From Paenibacillus sp. FSL W8-0426 (GTDB taxonomy: Bacteria; Bacillota; Bacilli; Paenibacillales; Paenibacillaceae): 64,000 nt of DNA. The translations under genes and the position numbers were made by a program. The number at the start of each line of letters is the position of its first letter. The stretch's first letter is position 1. The stretch lies in assembly GCF_037969725.1 (NCBI RefSeq), contig NZ_CP150203.1, positions 1,132,001 to 1,196,000 of the forward strand, read 5' to 3'. The notes below the pieces were generated by a model, which worked only from the letters and a program-made list of their open reading frames with translations, did no database searches and was not told where the DNA came from. Shown here one piece after another: positions 27,502 through 36,299 of the stretch.

Positions 27502-28521
27502 ATGAACACACCAATCGTGAACCAGGTCAAGCAATACGTGACGCAGCGGGCCATCTTTATCGTGCTGATCCTGCTGGTCGTCGGCATCGCCATTGCCGAT
27601 CCGAATTTCCTTGCATTCTCGACATTGCGAGACATTTTGCAGCAGTCGTCCACTCGGGCCATCATCGCGCTGGGGGCGGCATTCATTCTGATTACGGGCG
27701 GCGTCGATCTTTCTGCAGGCCGGGTCGTCGGCCTGACTGCCGTGGTCTCGGCATCCATGCTGCAGGTGGATGAGTACGCCAACCGTTTCTTTCCCGACCT
27801 GCCGCATTTGTGGGTAGGAATACCGATCCTCGTGGGCATCGTGGCCGGTTTGGCCGTTGGCTTGGTCAACGGCATCATCGTGGCGAAGTTGAACGTGCCG
27901 CCGTTCATTGCTACGCTCGGCACGATGGTGGCGGTATATGGACTGAACTCGATTTACTTCGATACCGAACCGAACCAGTCGCAGCCGATCGGCGGGCTGC
28001 GTCCCGATTTTACCGTTATCGGTTCCGGGTATATCGATTTGGGCGGAGGGTACTCGATCCCGTACATCGTGTTGATCGCCATAGCGATCGCCCTTGTCTG
28101 CTGGGTCGTGTTCAACAAAACACGTCTCGGCAAAAACATGTACGCCATCGGCGGCAACATTCAAGCCGCACATGTATCCGGCATTCACGTTGCACGCAAC
28201 CTGGTGGCGCTGTATGCGATCGCGGGTGCGTTGTACGGACTCGGCGGGGTGCTTGAGGCCGCCCGCACCGGTGGTGCCACGAACAACTACGGCAACATGT
28301 ATGAGCTGGATGCTATTGCCGCTTGCGTTGTCGGCGGCGTATCGACCGCCGGAGGGATCGGCACCGTGCCCGGCGTCATGGCAGGGGTCCTCATTTTCGG
28401 CGTCATCAACTATGGTCTGACCTTTATCGGCGTGAGTCCGTATTGGCAGCTTATTATCAAAGGTTTGATTATCGTCGCCGCCGTTGCGTTCGACATTCGC
28501 AAATACGTAGCGAAAAAATAG
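27502..28521 (+). CDS. MglC-like sugar ABC transporter permease
   Basis: A 339-residue membrane protein; ATG 27502 follows TCGGGAGGGAAACC. About nine hydrophobic helices and the BPD_transp_2 family signatures are visible (GGVDLSAGRVVGLTAVVSAS, NVPPFIATLGTMVAVYGLNS, AIGGNIQAAHVSGIHV, CVVGGVSTAGGIGTVPGVMA). It forms the membrane channel for the MglA/MglB-like proteins upstream and is the last gene of the importer, ending at a hairpin terminator at 28605. Confidence 0.94.
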   Translation: MNTPIVNQVKQYVTQRAIFIVLILLVVGIAIADPNFLAFSTLRDILQQSSTRAIIALGAAFILITGGVDLSAGRVVGLTAVVSASMLQVDEYANRFFPDLPHLWVGIPILVGIVAGLAVGLVNGIIVAKLNVPPFIATLGTMVAVYGLNSIYFDTEPNQSQPIGGLRPDFTVIGSGYIDLGGGYSIPYIVLIAIAIALVCWVVFNKTRLGKNMYAIGGNIQAAHVSGIHVARNLVALYAIAGALYGLGGVLEAARTGGATNNYGNMYELDAIAACVVGGVSTAGGIGTVPGVMAGVLIFGVINYGLTFIGVSPYWQLIIKGLIIVAAVAFDIRKYVAKK

Positions 28522-28604
28522 CTGGATGCACATTCATGCCTTCGTTATACCTAAATATTAGGTCCGGATGATCAAGATAGCCATGGATTGAAACACCTGC
28601 ATAT

Positions 28605-28643
28605 CAAAAAAGGCGAAATTCCATCCCGGAATTCCGCTTTTTT
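28605..28643 (+). terminator. Terminator of the sugar importer operon
   Basis: GCGAAATTCC and GGAATTCCGC pair with slight imperfection, flanked by A-rich and T-rich tracts (seven T after the stem). Confidence 0.75.
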
Positions 28644-28698
28644 TGCCTGCTGCTCGGTATGATTTCCGTTTATGCGGCTGGCCTTCCATCCATAACTC

Positions 28699-29028
28699 TC
28701 AAAAGAACCAATCCAGGATGAGGATTAGGGGGCCGATCAGGCAAAAAGCCAGCATTAGCCCGGACAGATAATAGGAGAGACCTGTTCCGTAATGAGAACG
28801 GTGCTTGCGCGCAAGCCAGAAAGCCGGAACCCAGAATATCGCAGCTGCCAGGAAGGGATAATGCAGTCCTTGGTTGCCGTTACTGTACACAGGCACGCCC
28901 ATAAAATGAAACAGGTGATGACTGAAGGAAATGTGATCATGGCCTGTAGGCAGATTGAACAACAGTCCCAGGAAAATGATCAGGAGCGAAAGCGAGCCGA
29001 TACCCAGTTTTTTGTGTTGAAGCGTCAT
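28699..29028 (-). CDS. Hypothetical membrane protein
   Basis: A 109-residue protein; ATG 29028 follows GAGGTGATTTC. Three hydrophobic segments are visible (about residues 9-25, GIGSLSLLIIFLGLLFNL; 58-75, FLAAAIFWVPAFWLAR; 86-107, YLSGLMLAFCLIGPLILILD). A His-rich extracytoplasmic loop, PTGHDHISFSHHLFHFMGVP, could bind metal but shows no known motif. It is convergent with the sugar operon and divergent from the next kinase gene. No family was recognised. Confidence 0.7.
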   Translation of the reverse strand: MTLQHKKLGIGSLSLLIIFLGLLFNLPTGHDHISFSHHLFHFMGVPVYSNGNQGLHYPFLAAAIFWVPAFWLARKHRSHYGTGLSYYLSGLMLAFCLIGPLILILDWFF

Positions 29029-29188
29029 GAAATCACCTCAATACATATATTACCATAATGTGGTGCAACTTTGCCTGAAGCTTGCGGTTGTGCATGATTA
29101 CGAATTTGCCCATCTTCCAATAATCGACAACATTAGCTAATCATACTCGATATAATACATGTGAATGAGGTGTTAGGTAGAAGCATTT

Positions 29189-30802
29189 ATGGTCAAAGGG
29201 GGCGAGGCGGGTTTGCTGAGCTATAAGATGAAAATGATAATTTTTCCGGTGGGATGTTTGCTTGTGATCCTGTCCTCTTCTTACCTGGGATACACCTCCA
29301 ATCTCCGGCTTACCATTTTGGCCGGATTGATCTTTATGGCAAGCATCTGTGCAGAGCGGAAATATCCGGCATTGCGTTTGGTGCAATGGATTTTTCTGGG
29401 GACATTCCATTATTTCAGCGAACTGGACTGGTGCAGCCTGCTTTACTACATGCTTATTTTGTCGATGATCGAGAATAAACAGCGTGTCACTCACACGCTG
29501 CCGATTTCCATGCTGCTGATGTTCCAATATACCATAATTCGGCTCAGTTATACGCCGACAGGCTCTTACACGGCATTAGTTTCGTTGTTTGACATATTAA
29601 CGGTAATCGTCGTTATTGTTTTGTACCATACGTTGACCAGAAGCGAGGCGGAAAAACGCCAATTGCGGGAACGAAACTTTTTTCTGGCCCAGCATGACCC
29701 GCTGACAGGTCTTTTGAACTATGAAGGATACATAACCGCATTGAATCGGACCGCTGCGGAACAACGTCCGTTTTTGCTGATTTTGCTCAGTATTCAGAAT
29801 TTGAACGGCTTTCATCGAGATGGTGAGGATCATTGGAGCACTGTCATCAAAAATATCAGCGTTAGCATTACGCAAGCGTTCCCGGAAGCAGCGGGCATAT
29901 CCCGATACTCCGGGGACCGGTTCGCGATCATTTTGCCTGAATTGCAGTGTGCCGAACATGTCAAAGAACGGTTAAGCCACCTGCTTGATGCGGACTTCGG
30001 TCCATTGCAGGTGGTCTACAGCATTGCCGAATATCCAGGCACCGCAGAGTCATTGCAGCAATTCATTACGATCGCGGAGGACGGGTTGCTTCAGCAGCAG
30101 CGCAACAAATGGATACAGAGCGAGGAAGAGCTTTTCCGCTCCGAAAGGCTGCGCGCGGTAGGCGAACTCGCGGCCGGCATGGCTCACGAAATTCGAAACC
30201 CGCTGACAGCGATTCGGGGCTTTCTTCAGTTGTCCCGCGGACAGGCCTATAACATTGCTCCGTGGTATGAAGTCATCATGAGCGAGGTTACGAGGGTGAC
30301 GGATCTCACGGCCGAGTTTTTGCAGTTTTCCAAGCCTCAGGCCAAACATATGAAACCGGAACAGGTCGCTCACTGCCTGGAACGGGTGATGTCGCTGACC
30401 GAATCGGACGCTGCTTCGCGGGGGCATCGCATGTATTTGAATATGGTGAACGAGAACATCGTCGTCAACATGGATCGGGACAAAATCGTTCAGGTGCTGA
30501 TCAACCTGATCCGCAACGCATTTGAAGCGATGCATGACCCGGGCGAGGTGCATATCGAACTCTTGCATGCGCCGGAACAGGTGCTGATCTCGATTACGGA
30601 TACGGGCAGCGGCATCCCGGAGCAGGCCCTGACGCAAATTTTCAATCCGTTCTATACTACCAAGGAAGAAGGGACCGGGTTGGGACTGGCCCTCTGCCAG
30701 AAGATCGCGCAGGATCACGCCGGAAAAATTACCGTGCGGAGCGAGGTCGGCATCGGATCTACGTTTACGCTCCATTTGCCGATTGTGGCCGGAGTCTCCT
30801 GA
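29189..30802 (+). CDS. Membrane histidine kinase with degenerate GGDEF domain
   Basis: A 537-residue protein. ATG 29189 has only a weak AGGTAG site; TTG 29213, behind GGGGGCGAGG, is an alternative. About five N-terminal helices (residues 12-150) are followed by a GGDEF-type fold: DPLTGLLNYEGY at its start, but the active loop reads YSGDRF (about residues 240-245) rather than GGDEF, so cyclic-di-GMP synthesis is unlikely. A KinA-like kinase core follows: phosphorylated H333 in GMAHEIRNPLTAIRGFLQLS, N-box LIRNAFEA, G-boxes DTGSGIP and GTGLGLALC. There is no response regulator nearby, as for sporulation kinases. A sporulation or phosphorelay role is inferred. Confidence 0.9.
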   Translation: MVKGGEAGLLSYKMKMIIFPVGCLLVILSSSYLGYTSNLRLTILAGLIFMASICAERKYPALRLVQWIFLGTFHYFSELDWCSLLYYMLILSMIENKQRVTHTLPISMLLMFQYTIIRLSYTPTGSYTALVSLFDILTVIVVIVLYHTLTRSEAEKRQLRERNFFLAQHDPLTGLLNYEGYITALNRTAAEQRPFLLILLSIQNLNGFHRDGEDHWSTVIKNISVSITQAFPEAAGISRYSGDRFAIILPELQCAEHVKERLSHLLDADFGPLQVVYSIAEYPGTAESLQQFITIAEDGLLQQQRNKWIQSEEELFRSERLRAVGELAAGMAHEIRNPLTAIRGFLQLSRGQAYNIAPWYEVIMSEVTRVTDLTAEFLQFSKPQAKHMKPEQVAHCLERVMSLTESDAASRGHRMYLNMVNENIVVNMDRDKIVQVLINLIRNAFEAMHDPGEVHIELLHAPEQVLISITDTGSGIPEQALTQIFNPFYTTKEEGTGLGLALCQKIAQDHAGKITVRSEVGIGSTFTLHLPIVAGVS

Positions 30803-30815
30803 AAGGAAACCGAAT

Positions 30816-30854
30816 AACGCCGCATCCGATTCCAAGAGAAATCGGTGCGGCGTT
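30816..30854. terminator. Bidirectional terminator
   Basis: AACGCCGCATCCGATT pairs with AATCGGTGCGGCGTT between the convergent kinase and ABC exporter genes. Confidence 0.75.
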
Positions 30855-30893
30855 CGTCACGATCTTTTTATGGGCAGATGAAATCAGCTAATT

Positions 30894-32717
30894 TTAGCTG
30901 CGCTGGCTTTGATGAAGCTGATAATAGAATCCGTGTTGGCGCATGAGCTCATCATGCGTTCCCCGCTCCGCGATTTGGCCGGCATCGATGACGAGAATCT
31001 GGTCCGCCTCGCGTATGGTGCTCAGTCGATGGGCGATCACAAAGCTGGTTCGTCCCTTCATCAGCGTGCGCATCGCCTCTTGAATCTGCAGCTCCGTGCG
31101 GGTATCGATGCTGCTGGTCGCCTCATCCAGAATCAGGATGGCCGGATCGGCCAGAATCGCCCTCGCAATCGTCAATAGCTGCCTCTGCCCCTGACTGAGA
31201 TTTCCCCCGCCGGCCAAAATCGGCGTATCATACCCATCAGCGAGCTTGCGGATGAATCCATGCGCATTGGCGAGTTTGGCGGCCTGGATAATCTGCTCAT
31301 CGGTGGCATCAGGTTTGCCATAAGCGATGTTGTCCCGAATCGTGCCTGAGAACAGGTAAGCATCCTGGAGCACTATGCCGAGCTTTTGTCGCAGATGGTC
31401 CTTATCAAGCCCGGTGATGTCTTGGCCGTCAATCGTGATTTTTCCGCCTGTAATGTCATAGAATCGGGGCAGCAGATTGATAATGGTCGTTTTGCCTGCC
31501 CCCGTAGGCCCCACGAGGGCAATCATCTGGCCGGGTTCGGCCGTGAAGCTGACCTCTTTCAATATTTCCTTCCCGGGATCGTATCCAAACGATACGTGGT
31601 CGAATACCACTTTCCCATTAATGCGCTCCAGTTGTTGATCCTGTGCCTCTTCATACTCTCCCGGCGTATCCATGATTTGAAAAACGCGTTCTGCGCCCGC
31701 AATGGCCGCTTGAATCAGATTGTACTGGTTCGCGAGATCGTTGATCGGGCGTTCAACCTGTCTGGAATAAGCGAGGAAGCTGACGATCAGGCCGATCGAC
31801 GTCAGATCGTGATAAGCCATCCAACCGCCTACGGCCGCCAAAATGGCGAAACCGATATTGTTCATGACATTCATGGTCGGACCGACAAGGCCGGATACGG
31901 TTTGTGCCTGCGTGCTTGCCGTACGGAGCTTATCATTCAATTCCTTGAAATGTTTGCGCGACTCCTCTTGTCGATTATAGGCCATGACGGCCTTTTGCCC
32001 GGCGATCGTTTCCTGGGAAAAACCGTTCAGCTCGCCAAGCAGCTTCTGCTGCGCCGTAAAATGTTTGCGCGTGCGGGAGGCGATCATTTTCGTGGCAAAC
32101 ATGATCAGCGGCACCGTCACCAGGCTAAGCAACGTAAGGCGAATATCCAGCGCCACCATAATGGACAATGATCCGACCAGCAAAATGGCGCTGGACATCA
32201 GTTGGGTCAAGCTCTGGTTCAGCGTGGTCGAGACATTATCGATGTCATTGGTGGCCCGGCTCATCAGATCCCCGCTCTGGTTCCGGTCAAAAAAGCGAAT
32301 GGGCAGCTGCTGCAGCCGGGAAAACAAAGCCTGACGCAAATCTTTGACCGTCAGCTGGGAGACCCCGATCATGACATAGGACTGGCCCCATAACATGAGC
32401 GATGACAGGACGTATACCGTCAGAAGCAGCAGGCAGTCTTTGAGCAGTCCGTCCGTCAATTTGGGCACGATGTGCTCATTTACGGTACGGCCAAGCAAGT
32501 AGGGACCTGCCAGATTCAGCAGGGTGCCCAGCGCCGTGAGCACAAGCGCGGCGATGACGCCTTTTCGCTGGCGGCCCATGTAGGACCAGATGCGAAGCAG
32601 GGTGTGCCCGGCATTTTTGGCGCGCACTTTGGGCAGCGGCATACGGCCTGGGGGACCGCCTCTTCCGATCGGCGGCATAACATGCTGCTGGTTCGGTGTA
32701 TCTGCTGTTTTAGCCAT
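30894..32717 (-). CDS. ABC exporter half-transporter, active ATPase (BmrD-like)
   Basis: A 607-residue fused permease/ATPase. The ATG at 32717 overlaps the upstream gene's stop (ATGGCTAA) and has AAAGGAGGAT eight bases before. A Pro-rich cytosolic lead (GRGGPPGRMPLPKVRAKNAG) precedes six helices. The ATPase has Walker A GPTGAGKTT, signature LSQGQRQLLTIARAI and canonical Walker B ILILDEATSSID with the catalytic Glu. It should pair with the product of 32710-34518 as a heterodimeric exporter of the YheI/YheH (BmrC/BmrD) type that pumps drugs or lipophilic compounds. The MarR gene upstream probably represses the pair. Confidence 0.92.
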   Translation of the reverse strand: MAKTADTPNQQHVMPPIGRGGPPGRMPLPKVRAKNAGHTLLRIWSYMGRQRKGVIAALVLTALGTLLNLAGPYLLGRTVNEHIVPKLTDGLLKDCLLLLTVYVLSSLMLWGQSYVMIGVSQLTVKDLRQALFSRLQQLPIRFFDRNQSGDLMSRATNDIDNVSTTLNQSLTQLMSSAILLVGSLSIMVALDIRLTLLSLVTVPLIMFATKMIASRTRKHFTAQQKLLGELNGFSQETIAGQKAVMAYNRQEESRKHFKELNDKLRTASTQAQTVSGLVGPTMNVMNNIGFAILAAVGGWMAYHDLTSIGLIVSFLAYSRQVERPINDLANQYNLIQAAIAGAERVFQIMDTPGEYEEAQDQQLERINGKVVFDHVSFGYDPGKEILKEVSFTAEPGQMIALVGPTGAGKTTIINLLPRFYDITGGKITIDGQDITGLDKDHLRQKLGIVLQDAYLFSGTIRDNIAYGKPDATDEQIIQAAKLANAHGFIRKLADGYDTPILAGGGNLSQGQRQLLTIARAILADPAILILDEATSSIDTRTELQIQEAMRTLMKGRTSFVIAHRLSTIREADQILVIDAGQIAERGTHDELMRQHGFYYQLHQSQRS

Positions 32718-34518
32718 ACTGCACATCCTCCTTTCGCTGCTGGGAATCATGGATCGCCTGATAATGCGGCGAACATTCCAGCAATTGCTCATGGGTGCCG
32801 CTGGCCACGATCCGTCCTTCGTCCAGCACGTGAATGCAGTCGGCATCCATCACGGAGGAAATGCGCTGTGCGATCAGCAAGGTGGTCCGGTCCTTCATGA
32901 GCGATTTCAAGGCCCGCTGGATGCCGGCTTCCGTGCGCAGATCGACCGCGCTTGTGCTGTCATCCAGAATCAGCACGTTCGGCTGCATCAGCAATGCACG
33001 GGCGATCGAGATCCGCTGTTTCTGTCCTCCGGACAGGTTGACGCCGCGCTGGCCGAGCTCTGTGCCATAGCCGTCTTTCAGCTTGGCGATGAAATCGTCG
33101 GCTGCGGCGGCCTTGGCGGCGGTTCTCATTTCCGTCTCCGTCGCGTCCGGCCTGCCGAAGCAAATGTTGTCCCGGATGCTGCCGCTGAAGAGCACGGCCT
33201 CTTGAAGCACGATCGAGACTCGGCGGCGCAGTTCTTCCAGGTTCCAGTCGCGAACATCGGTGCCCCCCACGAGCACCTCGCCTTGCGTTGCATCATAGAG
33301 GCGCGGGATCAGCTGCACCAGCGAAGTTTTGCCCGAGCCGGTGGAACCGAGCAAGGCGACCTTCTGCCCGGGTTCAACCGTAAACGTGATGCCGGACAAG
33401 GCATCCGCACCGTCATAACGGAAGTGAACGTCTCTGAATTCGATTCGGCCTGCGTCCGGGTTATGCGTAGGTAAGGAATCACCCTTACCCTGAGGTGTCC
33501 TTGAGGCTGCGGCTTCTGCCGCAAGCGGATGCACCCTGGACGCTGCTGAAGAATCGGAGTTGGCTGATCGGATGTCAGGCTCGGTGTTCAGCACTTCATT
33601 AATCCGCGCGGCAGATACTTTGGCGCGGGAGAAGCTCATCATCATCATGCCGATCGACGTCAGCGAAGAGAGCACAACGGTAACATAGTTGATAAATGCG
33701 ATCAGATCTCCTGCAGCCAATCCGCCGCTGGTCACCTGGAAGCCCCCGAACCACAGCACGGCCACGACGGTGGCGTTCAGCATCAGGTTTAACACGGGAA
33801 CGTTCAGGGTGACGATGCGCCATGCTTTGACGGCCGTGTTGGTATAGTCCTGATTGGACTCGTTGAACCGTTCCTTTTCCAGCTTGGCTCGCGCAAACGC
33901 CTTGACGACGCGAATACCTGCCAAATTTTCCTGAAGCACGGCATTCACTTTGTCCAGCCTTTCCTGAACGCCGGCAAACAGCGGATAGGATGCTTTGATA
34001 AGAACGTACAGCAGGATGAACAGCACGGGCATGGTCACCAGCAGGATCAGGGCCAGCTTGACGCTGATCGTAAACGCCATGATCACGCTCCCGATAATAA
34101 GCATCGGCGAACGAATGAACATGCGCAGCAGCATCTGCACGAACGTCTGCATCTGGGTAATGTCGCTGGTCAGGCGAGTGATCAGCGAGCCTTGCTGGAA
34201 TCCGTCCAGGTTGCGAAAGGAAAACGTCTGGATATGGTCGAACAGCTCCTGGCGCAGGTCGCTGCCATATCCGACGGAGGCTCTGCTGGAGAACAGCGTG
34301 CAGCCTGCACCGCCGACCCAACCGATTAATGCAAAGGCAAGCATAAGCAGTCCCGTGCTTACGATGTGGGACAGGTTGCCTGCCAGCACGCCATGGTCCA
34401 CGATGCTCGACATCAGCTTTGGTTGAAGCAGGTCCATGGCTACCTCGAGCACCATCAGCAGCGGTGCAAGAATGGCCGCCGTTTTATAGGGGGCCAAATA
34501 TTTTTTGAGCGTCCACAA
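32710..34518 (-). CDS. ABC exporter half-transporter, degenerate ATPase (BmrC-like)
   Basis: About 602 residues. TTG 34518 is preferred because GAGGTGAT lies seven bases before it; GTG 34530 in the same frame has no ribosome site of its own. Six helices (about residues 12-295) lead to the ATPase: Walker A LLGSTGSGKTS, signature LSGGQKQRISIARAL, Walker B LILDDSTSAVD. The catalytic Glu is replaced by Asp (D520), as in the degenerate half of heterodimeric exporters such as BmrC. A linker of about 45 residues before the ATPase (around NTEPDIRSANSDSSAASRVH) is longer than usual. It is translationally coupled to the partner gene by an eight-base overlap. Confidence 0.92.
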   Translation of the reverse strand: MWTLKKYLAPYKTAAILAPLLMVLEVAMDLLQPKLMSSIVDHGVLAGNLSHIVSTGLLMLAFALIGWVGGAGCTLFSSRASVGYGSDLRQELFDHIQTFSFRNLDGFQQGSLITRLTSDITQMQTFVQMLLRMFIRSPMLIIGSVIMAFTISVKLALILLVTMPVLFILLYVLIKASYPLFAGVQERLDKVNAVLQENLAGIRVVKAFARAKLEKERFNESNQDYTNTAVKAWRIVTLNVPVLNLMLNATVVAVLWFGGFQVTSGGLAAGDLIAFINYVTVVLSSLTSIGMMMMSFSRAKVSAARINEVLNTEPDIRSANSDSSAASRVHPLAAEAAASRTPQGKGDSLPTHNPDAGRIEFRDVHFRYDGADALSGITFTVEPGQKVALLGSTGSGKTSLVQLIPRLYDATQGEVLVGGTDVRDWNLEELRRRVSIVLQEAVLFSGSIRDNICFGRPDATETEMRTAAKAAAADDFIAKLKDGYGTELGQRGVNLSGGQKQRISIARALLMQPNVLILDDSTSAVDLRTEAGIQRALKSLMKDRTTLLIAQRISSVMDADCIHVLDEGRIVASGTHEQLLECSPHYQAIHDSQQRKEDVQYG

Positions 34519-34558
34519 GTAGATAATCACCTCATAAAATTTGAATTTGATGAATGAA

Positions 34559-34993
34559 TCAAAGCTCCTTGAGATTCTGCACCATGCGCTGCACCAGCGA
34601 AGACATCAGCTCCGTTTCCTCGGGCGTAAATCCTTTGCGCGCATGGCGTTCCAGTTTCTGAAAGGCTTCCCGCAAGTCACGAAGGGCCGCATGGCCGAGA
34701 TCGGTGAGATACACCCGCAGACTGCGCAGATCGTTGGGGTCCGGTTCGCGTCGCACATATCCGGCGGCTTCCATGCGTTTCAGCATGACGGTAACGGTGG
34801 CGGGGGCACGATGAAGCTGTTCGGCCAGGCTTTTCTGGGTTTGGCCGTCTTCCCGTTCCAGCTTGAAGAGCAGGGGCGGTTGGCCGGGGTACAATTCCGG
34901 GTGGTTCGTCAGCAATTCGTGGACCATGTATCGCTGCAATTTGACGAGTTCGGACATCTGTCCCATTAACCGATCGTTTCCGGCAGGTTTCAT
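34559..34993 (-). CDS. MarR family repressor
   Basis: A 144-residue regulator. ATG 34993 is chosen because GGGAG lies six bases before it; longer in-frame starts (35004, 35074) lack suitable spacing. The winged helix is visible: QTQKSLAEQLHRAPATVTVM as the recognition region, then LKRMEAAGYVRREPDPNDLR SL-type wing (residues about 62-105). It lies 40 bases upstream of the exporter genes in the same direction. The palindrome TTAGTCGACTAA just before the gene (35014-35025) is a probable autoregulatory operator. The inducer is likely a compound pumped by the exporter, by analogy. Confidence 0.9.
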   Translation of the reverse strand: MKPAGNDRLMGQMSELVKLQRYMVHELLTNHPELYPGQPPLLFKLEREDGQTQKSLAEQLHRAPATVTVMLKRMEAAGYVRREPDPNDLRSLRVYLTDLGHAALRDLREAFQKLERHARKGFTPEETELMSSLVQRMVQNLKEL

Positions 34994-35013
34994 AATAGCT
35001 CCCATCCTTTTAA

Positions 35014-35025
35014 TTAGTCGACTAA
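35014..35025 (-). promoter_or_regulatory. Candidate MarR operator
   Basis: TTAGTCGACTAA is a perfect 12-base palindrome, followed by a further half-site CTAA. It lies 21 bases upstream of the MarR start. Confidence 0.6.
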
Positions 35026-35199
35026 CTAAATAATAAGTTTGGTTTGACATATGGTCAAGTGAAAACGCACCCAAAAGCGAAAAAATGCCAGAAACCTTAC
35101 TTGCACTCTAGGGAGAACACTGGTGTTTTGTACCATAGTTTTGGAATGTAAAGATATCGAGAATTGGAAAATTTGACAGCCGGAAGAGAGGTGTGTTAA

Positions 35200-35242
35200 T
35201 TTGTTAATATCATTTTGTTAATAACAAATTGTATATAACAAA
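35200..35242 (+). promoter_or_regulatory. Symmetric four-half-site operator before the ADP-ribose gene cluster
   Basis: TTTGTTA occurs at 35200-35206 and 35214-35220, and its complement TAACAAA at 35222-35228 and 35236-35242. The whole 43 bases are symmetric about 35221, with seven-base gaps inside each half. A TTGACA box at 35173-35178 with GTTAAT at 35195-35200 may be the promoter, so a bound protein would block transcription. The likely binder is the NrtR-like protein encoded next, acting as two dimers. This is inferred. Confidence 0.65.
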
Positions 35243-35273
35243 ATACGATGTTCGTGGATTGGGGTTTTCGCTT

Positions 35274-36203
35274 ATGGAGCATGAAGAGAAATTCGAAGGA
35301 AAAGAGCTGGACCGCGGCGATCATGAACGAATGAGCGAGGAACAGTTTCTGGCGTCGTACGATGCGGCCGATTATGAGCGTCCCTCGGTAACGGTGGATA
35401 TGCTGGTGTTTACGGTGCGCAGCGAAGTTCAGGAAAATTACCGGAAGCTCGCCGAGCCTGCGCTCGAACTGCTGCTCATCCGCAGGGGAGGGCATCCTTT
35501 CATGGGCCAATGGGCACTGCCGGGCGGATTCGTCTCCATGCAAGAGTCGCTGGAAGATGCCGCAAGACGGGAGCTGCGGACGGAGACCGGACTGGACGAT
35601 ATCTATCTGGAGCAGCTGTATACGTGGGGCGACGTGGATCGCGATCCGCGCACAAGGGTCATCAGTTGTTCGTATATGGCGCTGGTGGACAGCACGGAAT
35701 TGGAGCTTGAGGCCGGGGACGATGCGAGCGAAGCCGATTGGTTTCGCCTGCAGGAGAGGCTGCTGGAGGAGAAGCGGCATATTCATGAGCGTGGACGCAC
35801 GTTGGAGCGCAGGGTACAGCTGGTGCTGACGAACGGCACGGAGGAGCTGACGGCGATCGTTGAAACGAAGGAAATGACGTCGGGAAGGGTACAGAGCAGC
35901 AGCATGAAAGTCGTGCAAACGGACGGCATTGCCTTTGATCACGCACAGATCATTCATTATGCGCTGGCTCGACTGCGCTCCAAGGTGGACTACACGGATA
36001 TTGCGTTCAATTTGATGCCTGAAACGTTCACGCTGACGGCATTGCAGAAAGTGTATGAAGTCGTTGGCGGCAAAAAGTGGTTACCTGCGGCATTCCGGCG
36101 CAAAATCGCCGATTGGGTCGTCGAGACGGGCGAATATGCGGATCATGGGGGACATCGTCCTTCCCGTTTATACCGGTTGAACCCGGAACGGGAAAACATG
36201 TAG
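35274..36203 (+). CDS. NrtR-like Nudix/winged-helix regulator
   Basis: A 309-residue protein. ATG 35274 follows GGGG with nine bases between; an in-frame TTG at 35229 lies within the operator and is rejected. Residues about 38-180 form a Nudix domain. The Nudix box runs from G85 to L107 (GFVSMQESLEDAARRELRTE, then TGL): E91, R99, E100 and E104 are kept but one expected metal-binding Glu is T103, which suggests binding rather than efficient hydrolysis. Residues about 225-305 (FNLMPETFTLTALQKVYEVV) match the winged-helix domain of NrtR-type regulators, which sense ADP-ribose and control NAD metabolism. It heads a run of three ADP-ribose-related genes and is probably their repressor. Confidence 0.85.
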   Translation: MEHEEKFEGKELDRGDHERMSEEQFLASYDAADYERPSVTVDMLVFTVRSEVQENYRKLAEPALELLLIRRGGHPFMGQWALPGGFVSMQESLEDAARRELRTETGLDDIYLEQLYTWGDVDRDPRTRVISCSYMALVDSTELELEAGDDASEADWFRLQERLLEEKRHIHERGRTLERRVQLVLTNGTEELTAIVETKEMTSGRVQSSSMKVVQTDGIAFDHAQIIHYALARLRSKVDYTDIAFNLMPETFTLTALQKVYEVVGGKKWLPAAFRRKIADWVVETGEYADHGGHRPSRLYRLNPERENM

Positions 36204-36299
36204 ACCTGTTCTCATGAACTCTCAGGAACGGTGATGAGCGTAGGACAACCGCACAGAGTATGAGATCAGCAAATCGTTCAAGCAAAGGGGGATAAGAGT

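Noticed and set aside
27181..28533. A 450-codon His/Asp-rich reverse-strand frame
   Set aside because: It is the antisense shadow of the MglA and MglC genes, which have clear family motifs on the other strand.
35229..35273. TTG 35229 as the start of the Nudix regulator
   Set aside because: It lies inside the four-half-site operator, has no ribosome site and adds 15 residues with no similarity to the family.
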